Shown one piece after another: positions 62,341-64,000 of a stretch of DNA of 64,000 bases. Position 1 is the stretch's first letter, and each line of letters starts with the position of its first letter. The notes beneath the pieces were generated by a model, which made no database searches, had not been told where the DNA came from, and was given only the letters and a program-made list of their open reading frames with translations. The position numbers and the translations under genes are program-made. Source of the stretch: Ilyomonas sp965214235. Its GTDB lineage: Bacteria; Bacteroidota; Bacteroidia; Chitinophagales; Chitinophagaceae. The DNA is taken from positions 682,001 through 746,000 of the forward strand of contig CBDCBH010000003.1 of assembly GCA_965214235.1 (NCBI GenBank). The letters are read 5' to 3'.

Positions 62341-63478
62341 TTATGTAATTGTAGGTGCAGGTTTTGCCGGCAGTGTTTTGGCTGAAAGATTAGCTACAAA
62401 AGGGGGCAAAAGAATTTTAATTATAGATAAACGAAACCATATTGGTGGCAACACATACGATTATTATAATAATGATGGAATATTAATACACAAATATGGT
62501 CCGCATATTTTTCATACCAATTCAAAAGAAGTTTTTGAATACTTAGGCCGCTTTACCGCATGGCGACCTTATGAACACAGAGTGCTTGCCAGCGTTGACG
62601 GGCAACTGGTTCCTATGCCTATTAATTTAACAACCATCAATACTTTGTACGGCTTACATCTTTCATCCGATCAGGTAGAATCATTTTTTGAAAGCCGCGC
62701 AGAAGCTAAAGATAAAATAAGAACATCTGAAGATGTTGTGGTGTCAAAAGTGGGAAAAGAACTGTATGAAAAATTTTTCAAATATTATACCCGCAAACAA
62801 TGGGATTTAGATCCAAGTGAACTAGATGCATCTGTAACGGCGCGTGTGCCTACACGTACTAATAAAGATGACCGCTATTTTACCGATACTTATCAGGCAA
62901 TGCCATTGCATGGCTATACGCAACTGTTTCAAAATATGCTGTCGCACCCGAACATCAGTATTATGCTGAACACAGATTATAAAGATATTTTGGATAGCAT
63001 CCGATACAAATCTTTAATTTTTACCGGGCCTATTGATTCTTATTTTGATTATTGTTATGGCAGGTTGCCGTATCGTTCGTTAGAGTTTCAATTTGAAACA
63101 ATAGAAACAGAACGTTTCCAAAGCACAGGAACTATTAATTATCCGAATGAGCATTTGTACACACGCATCACCGAATTTAAATATCTTACGGGTCAGAAAC
63201 ATTCGAAAACTTCTATTGTGTATGAATATCCAAAAGCTGAGGGCGATCCCTACTATCCTATTCCGCGTCCCGAAAATGCAGAGCTGTACAAAAAATATCA
63301 GCTGCTGGCAGCCACTACTCCCAATGTTTATTTTACAGGCAGATTAGGCACTTATAAATATTACAATATGGATCAGGTGGTGGCGCAATCGCTCACACTG
63401 TTTAAAAAATTAATGCTTGCTGAACAGGATATGGTTCATATCAACGGTAGTTTACAAAAAATGACAATCAAGCAATAA
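62333..63478 (+). CDS. glf: UDP-galactopyranose mutase
   Basis: A 381-residue FAD enzyme that makes UDP-galactofuranose. FAD-binding VIVGAGFAGSVLAERLA, the substrate blocks HIFHTNSKEVFEYL and FKYYTRKQWDL, and YEYPKAEGDPYYPIPRPEN are typical of Glf. The C-terminal GRLGTYKYYNMDQVVAQSL is also conserved. It follows the glycosyltransferase with an 8-bp overlap, indicating a galactofuranose-containing surface glycan. Confidence 0.96.
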   Translation: MFDYVIVGAGFAGSVLAERLATKGGKRILIIDKRNHIGGNTYDYYNNDGILIHKYGPHIFHTNSKEVFEYLGRFTAWRPYEHRVLASVDGQLVPMPINLTTINTLYGLHLSSDQVESFFESRAEAKDKIRTSEDVVVSKVGKELYEKFFKYYTRKQWDLDPSELDASVTARVPTRTNKDDRYFTDTYQAMPLHGYTQLFQNMLSHPNISIMLNTDYKDILDSIRYKSLIFTGPIDSYFDYCYGRLPYRSLEFQFETIETERFQSTGTINYPNEHLYTRITEFKYLTGQKHSKTSIVYEYPKAEGDPYYPIPRPENAELYKKYQLLAATTPNVYFTGRLGTYKYYNMDQVVAQSLTLFKKLMLAEQDMVHINGSLQKMTIKQ

Positions 63479-63594
63479 AGTCAACACAATCTTTATAAAG
63501 AACAAAAAATCAAAGCAGTTTTGCTTCAAAGCTTTTTTTACCTTTCATTCTCATTCAATCCTAATCCTATTATTTCAACAAATCTTTCAACAGT

Positions 63595-64000
63595 ATGCAA
63601 ACCGATTCGTCGCGTTTAAGCCCTTTTCGTTCTTTCTGGATGGGCGGTTATGAATGTACCGATCAATTGAACGCATTTGGTAACCGGGTAGATTTTTTAC
63701 ACATCACAGGGCATTTACAAAGATTGGATAAAGACTATGAAGATTTATCTCTTTTCAATATAAAAACCGTTCGCGAAGGCATCCGTTGGAGCCAGGTAGA
63801 AAAACAACCCTATCAATACGATTGGAGTATCGTTACCAAGATGATAGAAGCTGGAAAAAAATGGAACATTCAGCAGGTTTGGGACATTTGCCATTTTGGC
63901 TTTCCTGATGATCTAACACCGCTTCATCCTTTATTTGCACACCGTTTTGCATGTGTTTGCCGTGCGTTTGTTCGTTTTTACAGAACACTGTTACCTGCCG
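63595..64000 (+). CDS. Glycoside-hydrolase-like protein (partial, cut by window edge)
   Basis: The first 135 codons starting at ATG 63595. FWMGGYECTDQLNAFGNRVD, LFNIKTVREGIRWSQVEKQP, YDWSIVTKMIEAGKK and WDICHFGFPDD resemble the start of family-1/beta-glucosidase-like TIM barrels found next to glf in other Bacteroidota. The catalytic residues lie beyond the window. It continues the glycan cassette in the same direction. Confidence 0.75.
   Translation, partial: MQTDSSRLSPFRSFWMGGYECTDQLNAFGNRVDFLHITGHLQRLDKDYEDLSLFNIKTVREGIRWSQVEKQPYQYDWSIVTKMIEAGKKWNIQQVWDICHFGFPDDLTPLHPLFAHRFACVCRAFVRFYRTLLPA

Overview
This window is a stretch of chromosome from a Bacteroidota bacterium, most likely of the Chitinophagaceae type. 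The main grounds are Bacteroidota-style promoters (TTTG, about 20 bp, then TAnnTTTG, clearest at 45237-45268), few Shine-Dalgarno sequences, an OMP beta-barrel/CarboxypepD_reg receptor, a FadN-type beta-oxidation fusion, a DksA-like protein next to ileS, and an NtrC-type regulator beside kdp. The genus cannot be fixed from the sequence alone. There are no rRNA genes, transposases, integrases or CRISPR arrays. One tRNA (His) is present.

Layout. 0-12.2 kb (minus strand): a large K+ uptake locus. Read in its own direction it holds an NtrC-type sigma-54 response regulator, a terminator, four tiny membrane ORFs (the last is kdpF), kdpA, kdpB, kdpC, an outer-membrane barrel, an acyl carrier protein, two hypotheticals, a second divergent kdpA, and the start of kdpD, which is cut by the left edge. 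12.2-15.9 kb: lipoprotein, anmK, an EamA transporter and a dipeptide epimerase, which fits murein recycling. 16-26 kb: tyrS, hemJ-hemH, truB, ribE, GT2, a Lys/Ala-rich DksA-like protein and ileS. 26.3-32 kb: tRNA-His with promoter and terminator, a DUF445-like protein, a large TonB-receptor-like barrel, a secreted hypothetical and rmuC.

32-35.6 kb is an accessory patch that looks visibly AT-richer. It holds a VanZ-like protein, a small ABC transporter pair, two decayed toxin-antitoxin loci, three copies of the rmuC 5' end, and a chimeric relic joining the 3' end of a fadN copy to the 5' end of an rmuC copy. 35.6-45 kb: metallophosphoesterase, fadN, glmM, a GNAT enzyme, glmS and thrC. glmM and glmS supply UDP-GlcNAc precursors. 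45.2-47.1 kb: an ArsR-controlled four-gene operon with a readable promoter and two operators. 47-61 kb: housekeeping genes (Nudix, suhB, thiL, recQ, copA-like ATPase, tsaE, ald, rsgA, gamma-carbonic anhydrase, class III aminotransferase), with a third toxin-antitoxin locus at 52 kb whose toxin is frameshifted. 61-64 kb: a surface-glycan cassette (glycosyltransferase, glf, glycoside-hydrolase-like gene cut by the right edge).

The most unusual points are the orphan second KdpA with changed selectivity-filter residues, the train of micro-ORFs ahead of kdpA, the scrambled rmuC/fadN fragments, the pattern of three toxin-antitoxin loci that each have a broken toxin, and short word-repeat spacers that also appear in frame inside the copper-ATPase gene. 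All functional calls come from reading motifs by eye; no database search was run.
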